Assembly: GCA_902781095.1 (NCBI GenBank)
Contig: CACZHW010000003.1
Location: 1-33,533, forward strand
Direction: 5' to 3'
Origin: an uncultured Eubacteriales bacterium
GTDB taxonomy: Bacteria > Bacillota > Clostridia > Christensenellales > Aristaeellaceae
Length of the DNA: 33,533 nucleotides
Below the pieces are notes generated by a model. It was not told the origin of the DNA and searched no databases. It worked only from the letters and a program-made list of their open reading frames with translations. Positions 7,840 through 14,864 of the stretch are shown piece after piece (the first letter of the stretch is position 1; every line of letters begins with the position of its first letter). A program made the position numbers and the translations under genes.

Positions 7840-8830
7840 GGCGCACCTCCGGAGTCAGCAGACCCGCAATCGTTCCCGCGCCGTACAGGACGTGCATGAG
7901 CGGGAAGAGGAAAGGCAGGCAGAGGAAGGCCAGCAGTTTTCCGCGCGGCGCGCTGCAGGCCGCGTGGAAGGAGGCCGCAAGATCGACGGCGCCGTAGACG
8001 CAGAGCAGCGTGACGAGCGGCCAGGCTGCATGCGACGACAGGAGAAAACAGACGGCCAGCGCCAGCACGAACAGCGCGGGGATCAGGTGGCGCGGCGCAA
8101 AGCAGTGCGGCTGGAAGTGCAGCGTCCGCCCGATCCAGTAGCCGTTGCCCCATTTCTGGCGGATCTGCCCGCTAAGCGTATCGCGTGCCGCATGGCTGGA
8201 GGTGATCTCCGGGCAGAAGCGGAACCGGTATCCGGCCCTGCGCATGCGGTAATGCATGTCGTTGTCCTCCGTGCGGCGGAGGCGCTCGTCGTAAGGCCCG
8301 CATTTTGCAAAGACCTCCCGCCGGCAGAGCGCGTAGGCGAGGGTGTCGACATACCGGGCGGGGCCTGCGTTGCGGAAGGGCGCTGCGCCGCCGCAGAACC
8401 GGGAGGCATCCAGCGCGCGCATGACGGCACTCCAGTCGCTTGCGGGCGGGGCGCTCTGCACGCTTCCGCCGACGATGTCCTCGTCCCGGTTGATGGCTTC
8501 CAGGTTCTTCTCGAGGAAGTCCGCAGGGATCCGGGCATGGGCGTCCACGCGGAGCACCGCGTCGCCGGAGGCCGCCTGCAGCGCCAGGTTGCAGCCGCTG
8601 GCCAGCCAGCGTTTCGGGTTGTCCAGCACCTTGACGGTGAACGGCGCGTCTGCGGCAAAGGCGGTCAGGATCGCTTTCGTCCTGTCGGCGGAACCGCTGT
8701 CCACCAGGATGGCTTCCAGCCGGTCCGGCGGCAGCGTCTGCGCGAGCAGATCGGAGAGCAGATTCGGCAGCGTCTTTTCCGCGTTGAGCGCGACGACGAT
8801 GAAACTGACCGTACGAACCGGCGGCCTCAT
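7832..8830 (-). CDS. Family 2 glycosyltransferase with C-terminal membrane helices
   Basis: A 332-residue enzyme. The N-terminal GT-A domain shows SFIVVALNAEKTLPNLLSDLLAQT, the nucleotide-binding DSGSADRT, the metal-binding LRVDAHARIP (DxD-like), and an acceptor/catalytic region RRTEDNDMHYRMRRAG (ED motif). Residues from about 250 to 325 form two or three hydrophobic helices, giving an ExoA-like layout for adding sugars to a lipid-linked glycan at the membrane. It overlaps the upstream GT2 gene by 4 bases (ATGA). The sugar and acceptor are unknown. Confidence 0.88.
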   Translation of the reverse strand: MRPPVRTVSFIVVALNAEKTLPNLLSDLLAQTLPPDRLEAILVDSGSADRTKAILTAFAADAPFTVKVLDNPKRWLASGCNLALQAASGDAVLRVDAHARIPADFLEKNLEAINRDEDIVGGSVQSAPPASDWSAVMRALDASRFCGGAAPFRNAGPARYVDTLAYALCRREVFAKCGPYDERLRRTEDNDMHYRMRRAGYRFRFCPEITSSHAARDTLSGQIRQKWGNGYWIGRTLHFQPHCFAPRHLIPALFVLALAVCFLLSSHAAWPLVTLLCVYGAVDLAASFHAACSAPRGKLLAFLCLPFLFPLMHVLYGAGTIAGLLTPEVRRA

Positions 8831-9762
8831 GCGCTCACCTCCTCAAAGCCCTCGTCCTTGCGGCGCCAGGTGAGCAGCCCGGGGATGAAGGCGAAGAAGA
8901 AGAGCTTCTGGGAGACGAAAGCGCGCAGCTGACGGCGGGACGCGAAAAAGCCGAGCTGGAAGCACTGCAGCAGGCTGATGAGGGCCAGCCCCGGCCCGCC
9001 GGCAAAGAGCGCGAACGCGCAGAGGAGGTCCAGCGCGCCGAAGGCGAACTTGCGGCGCTCAAAGGACAGGTAAGCTTTAGCGCTGTGCTTGGCCGCTGCG
9101 CTGCGCAGCGCCTGTCCGTCACCCAGACGGCGCCTTGAAAAGAGAACCCCGAGGAGGCTGCGGCGTTCCCGCACCGTGTCCGTGTGGACGATCATGGGGA
9201 CGGGGATCTCGGCGATTTTGCACCCGGCGGCCAAGAGACGGGCGTGCAGCTCCGCCTCTTCGCAGGCAACGGGCTCTGCAGACCAGCCACCGCACGCAGA
9301 CAGGGCGGCGGCAGACACGAAGAGCGCGCCGCCGAATTCGGGGCAGATGCGCTCTGCCGTGCAGCCGAATACGTTGTCGACGCTGGAGACGCACTTCCCG
9401 TCGCGGATAAACTCGTCTTTGCGGATGCCGCAGACGCCGCTGCAGTCCTTCCGGAAGGCAAGCGAGAGCGCCTTTTCCACGAAGCCGGGACACAGCTGCA
9501 TGTCGCCGTCCAAAAACAGCAACCACTCGCCGCGGGCCAGCCGGGAACCGACCAGCCTGCCCAGGCCGGCGGTGGTTTCCGGCTCCGTCAGACGGAAGAC
9601 GCGGGCGCCGCAGTCGAGGGCGCGCCGGACGCTGTCGTCCTTCGAGCGGGAATCGATATAGAGCAGTTCGTATTTTAAAGGGCCCATAGAGGCACGGATG
9701 CTGCCCAGGCAGGCGGTGAGGCGTTCACCTTCGTTTCGACCGATGACGATGACGCTGACCAT
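8827..9762 (-). CDS. Family 2 glycosyltransferase
   Basis: A 311-residue GT-A enzyme starting MVSVIVIGRNEGERLTACL, with DSRSKDDS, the metal motif WLLFLDGDMQLCPGF (DGD), and a hydrophobic stretch near residues 245-270 for membrane association. AGGAGGCACCGT precedes the ATG. It heads a three-gene minus-strand operon (GT2, GT2, YdcF-like) with 4- and 8-base overlaps, typical of a small surface polysaccharide or glycolipid locus. The two GT2 proteins differ enough to act in successive steps. Confidence 0.88.
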   Translation of the reverse strand: MVSVIVIGRNEGERLTACLGSIRASMGPLKYELLYIDSRSKDDSVRRALDCGARVFRLTEPETTAGLGRLVGSRLARGEWLLFLDGDMQLCPGFVEKALSLAFRKDCSGVCGIRKDEFIRDGKCVSSVDNVFGCTAERICPEFGGALFVSAAALSACGGWSAEPVACEEAELHARLLAAGCKIAEIPVPMIVHTDTVRERRSLLGVLFSRRRLGDGQALRSAAAKHSAKAYLSFERRKFAFGALDLLCAFALFAGGPGLALISLLQCFQLGFFASRRQLRAFVSQKLFFFAFIPGLLTWRRKDEGFEEVSA

Positions 9763-9944
9763 ACGGTGCCTCCTTTCCTGAAAGGTTTGGGAAACCAGGC
9801 CGTGCAGACGTGCGGGAGAGGCGAACGTCCCTGCGGGAGTGCGACGGCCGTATCCTTAATTTTGCCACGATTCATGCCAAAAAGCTAGATGGAAAAGCGC
9901 GTAATCCTAAAAAAAGCGCAGAAGCGGAAGACTATCGAATAATA

Positions 9945-9973
9945 TTGATAATAAATAGACAATATGGTATCAT
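9945..9973 (+). promoter_or_regulatory. Promoter of the HYD-repeat gene operon
   Basis: TTGATA (9945-9950), 17 bases, TATCAT (9968-9973). It points right into the gene starting at 10018 and lies in a markedly AT-rich stretch between two divergent operons. Confidence 0.6.
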
Positions 9974-10017
9974 GGATACGGAGAAAGAGACGGCGGAGCC
10001 GGAGAGGGGGATCGGGC

Positions 10018-10338
10018 ATGTCGGACAAGATCGAGACGGTTGAAGGACTGTTTGGCCAGAAGGTACATTACAAGGACGGAAAGGTGATCGGGGAAAGCTG
10101 GCCGGGATTGTTTGGCGGGTCGTGGAATCACTACGACGCAGATGGGAACCGCGTCGGCTCTTCACAGCCGGGTCTGTTTACGGACTTGGTGCACTATGAT
10201 CCGGCGGGGCAGGAGGCCGGCACCAGCAGCCGGGGCCTGCTGGGCGGAATGGACCACTATGACGCAGACGGTTATGCGGGGTATACCCGGGACACGCTTT
10301 ACGGGCAGACGACGGAACTGAAGACGGAGGACGACTGA
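10018..10338 (+). CDS. Small protein made of four GLFG-HYD-DG repeats
   Basis: A 106-residue protein with no signal peptide or membrane segment. It consists of four tandem units of about 20-22 residues beginning at residues 10, 30, 52 and 73, with consensus GLFGxxxHYDxDGxxxGxS. The third and fourth units vary (GLFTDLVHYDPAG, GLLGGMDHYDADG). Each unit looks like a beta hairpin with a turn at D-x-D-G, so the protein may form a small solenoid or blade array. The ATG at 10018 follows GAGAGGGGGATC and lies 45 bases after a promoter. Co-transcribed with a small membrane protein. I do not recognise a named function. Confidence 0.75.
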   Translation: MSDKIETVEGLFGQKVHYKDGKVIGESWPGLFGGSWNHYDADGNRVGSSQPGLFTDLVHYDPAGQEAGTSSRGLLGGMDHYDADGYAGYTRDTLYGQTTELKTEDD

Positions 10339-10362
10339 CCGCGGGGTAAGGAGGGATGACGG

Positions 10363-10578
10363 ATGCTGGTTCCCCTGCTTTTAACGGCGCTTGTCGGTCT
10401 CATCGCGTCCATCCCGCTGATCATCTTTTTTGCGCTCATGCTGGCGCTCAGCCGGCATATGACAGACAAGTACGGCGGAAGGCCGCTCACGAAAGAGGAG
10501 CAGGAACACTTACAACAATTGTGCATCATGAATCAGATCATCAGGGAGCAAAGGGAGAGGGAACACCGGAATAAATAA
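10363..10578 (+). CDS. Small single-helix membrane protein
   Basis: A 71-residue protein starting MLVPLLLTALVGLIASIPLI, with one N-terminal helix of about 28 hydrophobic residues, then a charged tail rich in Glu, Arg and Gln (KEEQEHLQQL, IIREQREREHRNK) that probably forms a cytoplasmic helix. The ribosome site TAAGGAGGG is 8 bases upstream. It is second in the operon after the repeat protein and is followed at once by a terminator. Function unknown. Confidence 0.75.
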   Translation: MLVPLLLTALVGLIASIPLIIFFALMLALSRHMTDKYGGRPLTKEEQEHLQQLCIMNQIIREQREREHRNK

Positions 10579-10580
10579 AG

Positions 10581-10610
10581 AGGGCTGTCCGTCAGATGGA
10601 CAGCCCTTTT
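10581..10610 (+). terminator. Rho-independent terminator
   Basis: AGGGCTGTCC (10581-10590) pairs perfectly with GGACAGCCCT (10598-10607), followed by TTTT. It ends the repeat-protein operon just before the tRNA remnant. Confidence 0.9.
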
Positions 10611-10614
10611 CCCG

Positions 10615-10664
10615 TGGCGCACCCGGAGGGGCTCGAACCCGCGGCCTGCTGATTCGAAGTCAGC
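10615..10664 (-). pseudogene. 3' half of a tRNA-Arg(TCG) gene, split by the integrative element
   Basis: Read on the minus strand: anticodon stem-loop GCTGA-CTTCGAA-TCAGC (anticodon TCG), variable region, T arm with TTCGAGC, acceptor strand CGGGTGC, discriminator G and an encoded CCA (10615-10617). The 5' half (acceptor GCACCCG, D arm) is not upstream of it; it is found at 17443-17483. The acceptor strands CGGGTGC and GCACCCG pair perfectly. One T-stem pair (C-T) is mismatched, which may reflect decay after loss of function. Confidence 0.88.
10651..10664. repeat. Left attachment site (14-bp direct repeat)
   Basis: GATTCGAAGTCAGC occurs here and again at 17443-17456, in the same orientation, inside the tRNA anticodon arm in both copies. 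The flanking bases differ (T..A here, A..C at the right copy), so the identity core is 14 bp. Confidence 0.85.
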
Positions 10665-10703
10665 AATACAAATCGTTCACGTAATAATTAGAAAAATCGA
10701 ATA

Positions 10704-10964
10704 TCACTGAATATTTTTTATGACGGGGTTATCCGCATGAGGATTGCTTCGTCGCCAAAAACAAAAAAGGCCCCCGACCAGGCTTTTACGCCCAGTCGGG
10801 GGTTTGTTTATATACTCCCACAGGAGTACGTCATGGGGTATCCAGATCATTCCTTCCATGTCTATAAAGCGGGTTCCATCCCACAGCGCATGGGTGAAGG
10901 GTTTGATCTTGGTGTAGATTGTTACGAATTGGCCGGCCTCAGGTAACTACTCAGCCTCCAGCAT
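10704..10964 (-). pseudogene. Phage tail-region gene with an early in-frame TAG
   Basis: From ATG 10964 the frame reads MLEAE, TAG (10947-10949, codon 6), then a convincing protein: LPEAGQFVTIYTKIKPF, HALWDGTRFIDMEGMIW, IPHDVLLWEYINK, continuing to TGA at 10704. The ATG overlaps the end of the upstream gene in the same way that that gene's ATG overlaps its own upstream neighbour, so this is the expected operon start. No other start exists before the conserved-looking part. The last 30 codons run through a strong terminator, so the original stop may have been lost. Role unknown; position suggests a tail or baseplate accessory protein. Confidence 0.5.
10771..10802 (-). terminator. Terminator of the phage tail operon
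   Basis: CCCCCGAC (10771-10778) pairs with GTCGGGGG (10795-10802). On the minus strand the stem is followed by CCTTTTTTG, a good terminator facing left, closing the tail-gene transcript. A T-rich stretch on the other side could make it bidirectional. Confidence 0.8.
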
Positions 10965-11268
10965 TGTCGGTCAGCTCTTCGACCTTGGCGGCGAGCTCAG
11001 CGATGGTGGCTTCGAGTTCAGCGATCTTGTCGTCACACCCGCACCCTGTATAGCTGTCCTCTGCTGCAGTAATAGCTTCGCGGGGCTGCACATGGATATA
11101 GACCGCCTTGACAGTACGGTACTCTCCATCTTTGTTATAGACGAGATAGGCCACTACTTTACCAGGCTCTTCGAGCAGTGCATCAGGAATGGCTGCGGAC
11201 AAATAAGGCTGTTCTGGCTCCGTCGTATCCGTTGTCACGGTTTGTGTTACCAAATTACCCAACAGCAT
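10951..11268 (-). CDS. Phage tail/structural-region protein with C-terminal coiled coil
   Basis: A 105-residue protein. The N-terminal 70 residues resemble a beta-sandwich phage protein (LEEPGKVVAYLVYNKDGEYR, TVKAVYIHVQPREA), a pattern seen in head or baseplate accessory proteins of Bacillota phages. The C-terminus is a short heptad region, KIAELEATIAELAAKVEEL, suited to trimeric coiled coil. A CGC near residue 85 precedes it. Its ATG overlaps the end of the tape measure fragment frame by 14 bases. Intact as read, but part of a decayed operon. Confidence 0.6.
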   Translation of the reverse strand: MLLGNLVTQTVTTDTTEPEQPYLSAAIPDALLEEPGKVVAYLVYNKDGEYRTVKAVYIHVQPREAITAAEDSYTGCGCDDKIAELEATIAELAAKVEELTDNAGG

Positions 11269-11838
11269 CCCAGATTTCCGGCTGGCTTTTCAGTGTGTCG
11301 TACCATCTGCGAGCCAGACCAATATAGTCTTCGCTATACAACCCAGTACTAGAATCTTTGCCGCTAATAAGTCTTGTAGAACCCTTCGCAATATCATTGC
11401 TAGTAATATAATAAAGCAAATCAAAAACATCTTCGACGTTGGTGTATTCTACGGTGCCACCCCAGTTTTGATAAGAGGTCTGCATTTGCGAAAGGACGCC
11501 TTGAAGATTCCGCCGACGCCCATTAGTCTGAGTATTGCCAAAGGTTTCGGATACCGTGGATTTACCTGTATTGAATGCCTGCAACGCCTCAGCCTGAGCA
11601 ATTTCTCTGCTAACTGTCAGATATTTTTCAAGCTCTTCAGTGGCTGTGGCAATGACGCCTTTGTGTTGGCCCATAAGGTCTTTATTTCTGGCTAACTGCT
11701 CACTAAATCCAACATATGAATCCGAAAGGATGCCAACAATCTCATCCATGCGTTTCAACTGTTCTTCGGTTGGATCTGTTACTAGAGATGGATCGTTTTG
11801 TACTGGGCGATCCTGACGGCCAAGAATATGGTCGACTT
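11255..11838 (-). pseudogene. C-terminal fragment of the tail tape measure gene
   Basis: The open frame from about 11838 to TAA at 11255 encodes helical, Gln/Glu-rich protein (EEQLKRMDEIVGILSD, TATEELEKYLTVSREIAQAE, LQGVLSQMQTSYQNW) ending with EDVFDLLYYITSNDIAKG and WYDTLKSQPEIW. This fits the C-terminal region of a tape measure protein. There is no ribosome site at its 5' end; the frame simply begins after a TAA where an unrelated plus-strand gene intervenes. The N-terminal part of the same gene lies upstream at 12011-12952, so an internal deletion or replacement has split it. Confidence 0.6.
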
Positions 11839-11863
11839 ATTTGCGATTAAATGAGGTGGAGAT

Positions 11864-12094
11864 ATGACTTCCTATGAGTTTGAAAAAGCCGCGAAGAATG
11901 TATGCGGTTCGGAAGATCCGTACATGCCAGTTGTTCTAGGATATATCGGCTATCTTGTAGATGGCGAGTTTGTAAAAGCCAAGGCTGACAAAACGCTCGC
12001 GTTTCGAGGTTCATCCAATCAGCAGATTTGGCAACACCTTGGTAACATCTGGGTTAACATGTCGGATACATTTGATAAGAAAGGGCGTAGCTAA
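11864..12094 (+). CDS. Small hypothetical protein inside the split tape measure gene
   Basis: A 76-residue protein (MTSYEFEKAAKNVCGSED, then PVVLGYIGYLVDGEF and QQIWQHLGNIWVNMSDTF). ATG 11864 follows GAGGTGGAG at good spacing. It is encoded opposite to the phage tail genes and occupies the gap between the two tape measure fragments, overlapping the tail end of the N-terminal fragment's frame. It has a normal amino-acid mix and no signal or membrane segment. Function unknown; probably cargo brought in with the rearrangement. Confidence 0.6.
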   Translation: MTSYEFEKAAKNVCGSEDPYMPVVLGYIGYLVDGEFVKAKADKTLAFRGSSNQQIWQHLGNIWVNMSDTFDKKGRS

Positions 12095-12952
12095 TCGTGA
12101 GTCAGTTTCTGGTTTTTTGTTTAATGGCTGACGCCGCATGGGTTTGCTTCGGCTTGCGCCGTAAACAAAATATGTGGGCATCTCTTGAGCTAAAGATCTA
12201 AGTTGTTGCCCTACACGAGCAGATTCCGTCGCCGTCTGGCCAGTAACAATTCTGATTTCATTCAGCTTATCATAATATTGAGTGGCATACGTCCACGCAT
12301 CACGCCAGAAATTCTTTACAGCACCAACAGTCATCTGCACAGCCATCTGCGTCAATGAGCTCACGATCGAAGCTTGAATTGCCTGCAGCATCTTCGCGCT
12401 CAGCGACTGTTCTTTCATCGCGTCAGTCACCCGACGCTGTGCTTTTTCATTCTTACCGGCCTCAACCGATATCTTAGCTATCAACAGCTCTTCCTGTTTC
12501 TCGATGTTCAATAGCTCTTGCTGATCGGTGACATTAGCCCTGTTTTGAGAAGCACGCTCTCTAGCTGCGGTAAGAAGAGATTGGTAATGTGATACAGCTT
12601 CCGAAAGATACTTCGCCTCTTCGGGGCCGGCCGATAACCGCTGCCTGTTAATTGTTTCAATCTGGGTGACTAAACGCATCTGTTCTTTGAGTGCCGCTAT
12701 AGTCTCGGTATAGGCTTTACTATTCGAATTACCGCCAGTAGCCTTACCAACTTTCGACAGATCAATTTCTTTAGTTGCCTTCTCAACACTTTCTTTGAGC
12801 TGTTTGGAAAGGTTGTTCTTGATACCATCAAACGTGGCACCTTTGCCAATATCGTTAAGGATTTTGTTTAACGCAGGCAAATCATGTGTTTGGATATAAC
12901 TCAGATCAAGATACTATGTTCCAGCAAGTTTCCGCTGGGAATCATCCGCCAT
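12011..12952 (-). pseudogene. N-terminal fragment of the tail tape measure gene, with TAG at codon 13
   Basis: From ATG 12952 (preceded by AGGAAGTGAGGGCC) the frame reads MADDSQRKLAGT, TAG (12914-12916), YLDLSYIQTHDLPALNKILN, then helical coil (LKEQMRLVTQIETINRQR, QELLNIEKQEELLIAKI) and a hydrophobic segment, AIQASIVSSLTQMAVQMTVG. It ends in the tape measure signature YYDKLNEIRIVTGQTATESA and VGQQLRSLAQEM near 12,180. Beyond that the sequence no longer resembles a tape measure and stops at 12011. Tape measure proteins set phage tail length. Both the amber codon and the truncation argue that it is dead, unless TAG is suppressed. Confidence 0.7.
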
Positions 12953-12974
12953 GGCCCTCACTTCCTTTATGATA

Positions 12975-13003
12975 TTGACAATTTATAAACAATATGATAT
13001 AAT
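12975..13003 (+). promoter_or_regulatory. Perfect consensus promoter for the 13031 gene
   Basis: TTGACA (12975-12980), exactly 17 bases, TATAAT (12998-13003). Both hexamers and the spacing are consensus, so strong constitutive transcription is expected. It faces right, away from the tail genes. Confidence 0.9.
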
Positions 13004-13030
13004 GCACTCATCCCGAAAGGAGATGAGATA

Positions 13031-13255
13031 ATGAGTAGTTTCCTCGGCAATGCCTTTGGAGTCTTTCTGGGCGTACGTTTGGCTGAGATCTTTAATAAAA
13101 AACCTCTCCAAGTCGGCCCCACAATTACTGTGAAGCCGGCAACGCCGGATTATACTTTACCTACGCGAGAGGCAATTGATAAATATATCGAAGATATCGG
13201 CAAAAGAGAAGAAGAAGTGAACAAGATACTCTACCGAAACGGACCCAATCGTTAA
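13031..13255 (+). CDS. Small protein in a stand-alone transcription unit (moron-like)
   Basis: A 74-residue protein: a Gly/Ala-rich hydrophobic N-terminus (SSFLGNAFGVFLGVRLAEIF), a Pro/Thr-rich linker, then a charged helix (REAIDKYIEDIGKREEEVNK). ATG 13031 follows AAAGGAGATGAG. It has its own perfect promoter and its own terminator and lies next to opposed tail genes, the arrangement of a phage moron gene expressed in the lysogen. The N-terminus could be an amphipathic membrane anchor. No known family recognised. Confidence 0.75.
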   Translation: MSSFLGNAFGVFLGVRLAEIFNKKPLQVGPTITVKPATPDYTLPTREAIDKYIEDIGKREEEVNKILYRNGPNR

Positions 13256-13287
13256 TCATCTTTGCGTGCAAATAGAGTTAGATTAGG

Positions 13288-13320
13288 AGCAGACGTTTGT
13301 TCGTCTGCTTCTTTAACTTT
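13288..13320 (+). terminator. Rho-independent terminator of the 13031 gene
   Basis: AGCAGACG (13288-13295) pairs perfectly with CGTCTGCT (13302-13309) around TTTGTT, followed by TCTTTAACTTT. Confidence 0.8.
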
Positions 13321-13358
13321 CCCGATAAGATTCAGCAGCCGATCGCTGTATAACCCTC

Positions 13359-13532
13359 ATGTTAATAACGTTTTTTAACGTACCGAAGACTGAACACATC
13401 CAAGCTACGCTGGATGATTCGGTATCGTATGTCGAGCTGACAGACCGATACGAGATCATCAAATCAGAGGGCAGAATCATAACGATGATTGAGAAGGAGC
13501 GAGTGGATGAACAGAGTGTTTCTGACCGGTGA
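13359..13532 (+). CDS. Small hypothetical phage protein
   Basis: A 57-residue protein (MLITFFNVPKTEHIQATLDD, then YVELTDRYEIIKSEGRIITM), probably a small alpha/beta fold. It overlaps the start of the metallophosphoesterase gene by 26 bases, suggesting translational coupling. No clear ribosome site is seen before the ATG, which lowers confidence. Function unknown. Confidence 0.45.
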   Translation: MLITFFNVPKTEHIQATLDDSVSYVELTDRYEIIKSEGRIITMIEKERVDEQSVSDR

Positions 13533-14253
13533 TAAGCACCGCAACTTCGACAGCGTCGAGTCCTTCTGCTCCAGGATGCAGACAGACAAATGAGATATGA
13601 TGATCGTACTTGGCGATAACGGCGTCAACTGGTTCGACGACGCCTGCGATGACCAGTACAAAACCTTCCTGTCTCAGATGCCCATCACCTTCATGATGAT
13701 CCGTGGCAACCATGATATGCGGCCGCAGGATGTGAAACCGCACAATGATACTGGGGTTTACTCCGAGGTTGCCGTCGTCGATAACCTTGTAGCCGGCATC
13801 TTTCTGCTACAGAAAGAATACCCCGATCTGCTGTTTGCAATTGACGGAGAGAGCTACCGGTTCCGCAATGACACGTCTGCCTTTGTCATCGGCGGCGCAT
13901 ACTCCGTTGACAAGAGGTATCGTCTGGAGAATGGTTTTAAGTGGTTCCCAAATGAGCAGCTTTCATGGGGTGAAAAGATTGCGGTCTCACGCAGATATCA
14001 TCGTTGGCTTAAGGAAAAGCACTATAAGAAAATCGTTCTGACGCACACTTGCCCCTACAGCTTTGTGCCTCGAGAGGTTATGCTGCCATGGCCTGTTAAA
14101 GCAGACGAGGACTTCACGATGGAACGCTGGTTCGACAAGCTTTACCAACAGGGTGAGGGCAAGATCAGTGAATGGTACTGTGGACACTGGCACACCTGCA
14201 AGAAGGACGGCAACGTACGCTTTATGTATGACGATTTCTGGAGGATCGTATGA
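13507..14253 (+). pseudogene. Metallophosphoesterase gene broken by an in-frame TGA at codon 29
   Basis: From ATG 13507 (AAGGAG upstream) the frame reads MNRVFLTGDKHRNF, carrying metal motif I (GDxH), then TGA at 13591-13593, then MMIVLGDNGVNWFDD (motif II), IRGNHDMRP (motif III), IVLTHTCPYSF (motif IV) and WYCGHWHTCK (motif V). All five motifs of a calcineurin-like phosphoesterase are present over 248 codons. The stop separates motif I from the rest. An ATG at 13597 could restart translation, but that product would lack the GDxH metal ligands and should be inactive. TGA could come from CGA or TGG by one transition. The gene overlaps the next by ATGA. Confidence 0.8.
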
Positions 14254-14519
14254 GAAACGACGAGTTTGAAACCATCATTATCTGGAATCCTATGCGTAGG
14301 ATGTGGGAAGCAGGAACCAACATTCCTCAGCATCAGGCCATGTTTGAGAAGAGGGGCTGGAAGAAGACCGGCGACACCGGTTATGACGTAGGCTACGAAG
14401 CGCCGAAGAACGCGCTCACCTTCCGGGATCTGACCAAGCCCAAGCGCCAGATGAGCGAGGAAGAAAAAGAAAGAGCCAGGGAAAGAATGCGCAAGATTGC
14501 GAATTCAAAATCAGCCTGA
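14250..14519 (+). CDS. Small hypothetical phage protein
   Basis: An 89-residue protein: WNPMRRMWEAGTNIPQHQAM and KRGWKKTGDTGYDVGYEAPK form a small mixed domain. The C-terminus is a strongly charged helix (RQMSEEEKERARERMRKIAN). Its ATG overlaps the phosphoesterase stop (ATGA). Small proteins of this look are frequent in early regions of Bacillota phages. Function unknown. Confidence 0.6.
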   Translation: MRNDEFETIIIWNPMRRMWEAGTNIPQHQAMFEKRGWKKTGDTGYDVGYEAPKNALTFRDLTKPKRQMSEEEKERARERMRKIANSKSA

Positions 14520-14536
14520 CTTCTACGTGTATATAG

Positions 14537-14621
14537 TCGTGTGTAACGCTTCTAATTATTGGGGTAAGGGAAACTATCTACCGACATAGTAGACCTTCGA
14601 GCACCACGTATTTACACACGA
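14537..14621 (+). ncRNA. Candidate structured RNA of unknown class
   Basis: TCGTGTGTAA (14537-14546) pairs perfectly with TTACACACGA (14612-14621), closing an 85-base region. Inside, AAGG (14566-14569) can pair with CCTT (14594-14597), and ACTAT (14573-14577) with ATAGT (14586-14590). The sequence lies in a 147-base gap between two genes, upstream of the 14667 gene, and has no good frame of its own. It does not match a riboswitch or ribozyme I know. The strand is assumed from its neighbours. It could be a leader element or an independent small RNA. Confidence 0.4.
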
Positions 14622-14666
14622 TGAAAATGAAAAATTTTGGCATGTATGACGTTTGAGGGGTTACAT

Positions 14667-14864
14667 ATGGGGAAGAAAAAGAAAAAGCAAGAATATGAGG
14701 ATATGCCGGTCTACCGAATTACGCCGAAAGGGTGCGCGTGGTCGGCCTTCTATGATTCCGACATCCACGTTGGTGAGGAGCAGTTCAATGAATTCTGGCA
14801 CCGGTTTGAGCAGAACATGAGAATGTGTGGGTATATTGATGAATCCAATACTGATGCTAAATAA
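14667..14864 (+). CDS. Small hypothetical phage protein
   Basis: A 65-residue protein beginning MGKKKKKQEYEDMPVYRITP after GAGGGGTTAC, then GCAWSAFYDSDIHVGEEQF and NEFWHRFEQNMRMCGYID. Basic N-terminus, acidic/aromatic body. An upstream TTG could extend it by 10 residues, but the ATG has the better ribosome site. It overlaps the next gene by 26 bases. Function unknown. Confidence 0.6.
   Translation: MGKKKKKQEYEDMPVYRITPKGCAWSAFYDSDIHVGEEQFNEFWHRFEQNMRMCGYIDESNTDAK

Noticed and set aside
7156..7899. Plus-strand frame of about 250 codons opposite the YdcF-like gene
   Set aside because: It begins in the terminator of the toxin cassette and its sequence is an Arg/Ala/Gly-rich shadow. The minus strand encodes a recognisable family with operon overlap.
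14537..14621. Possible suppressor tRNA, because of a TTCGAGC T-loop-like string and a CTA in a loop-like position
   Set aside because: The bases around TTCGAGC do not form a T stem, no D or anticodon arm can be drawn, and the closing helix is 10 bp rather than 7.
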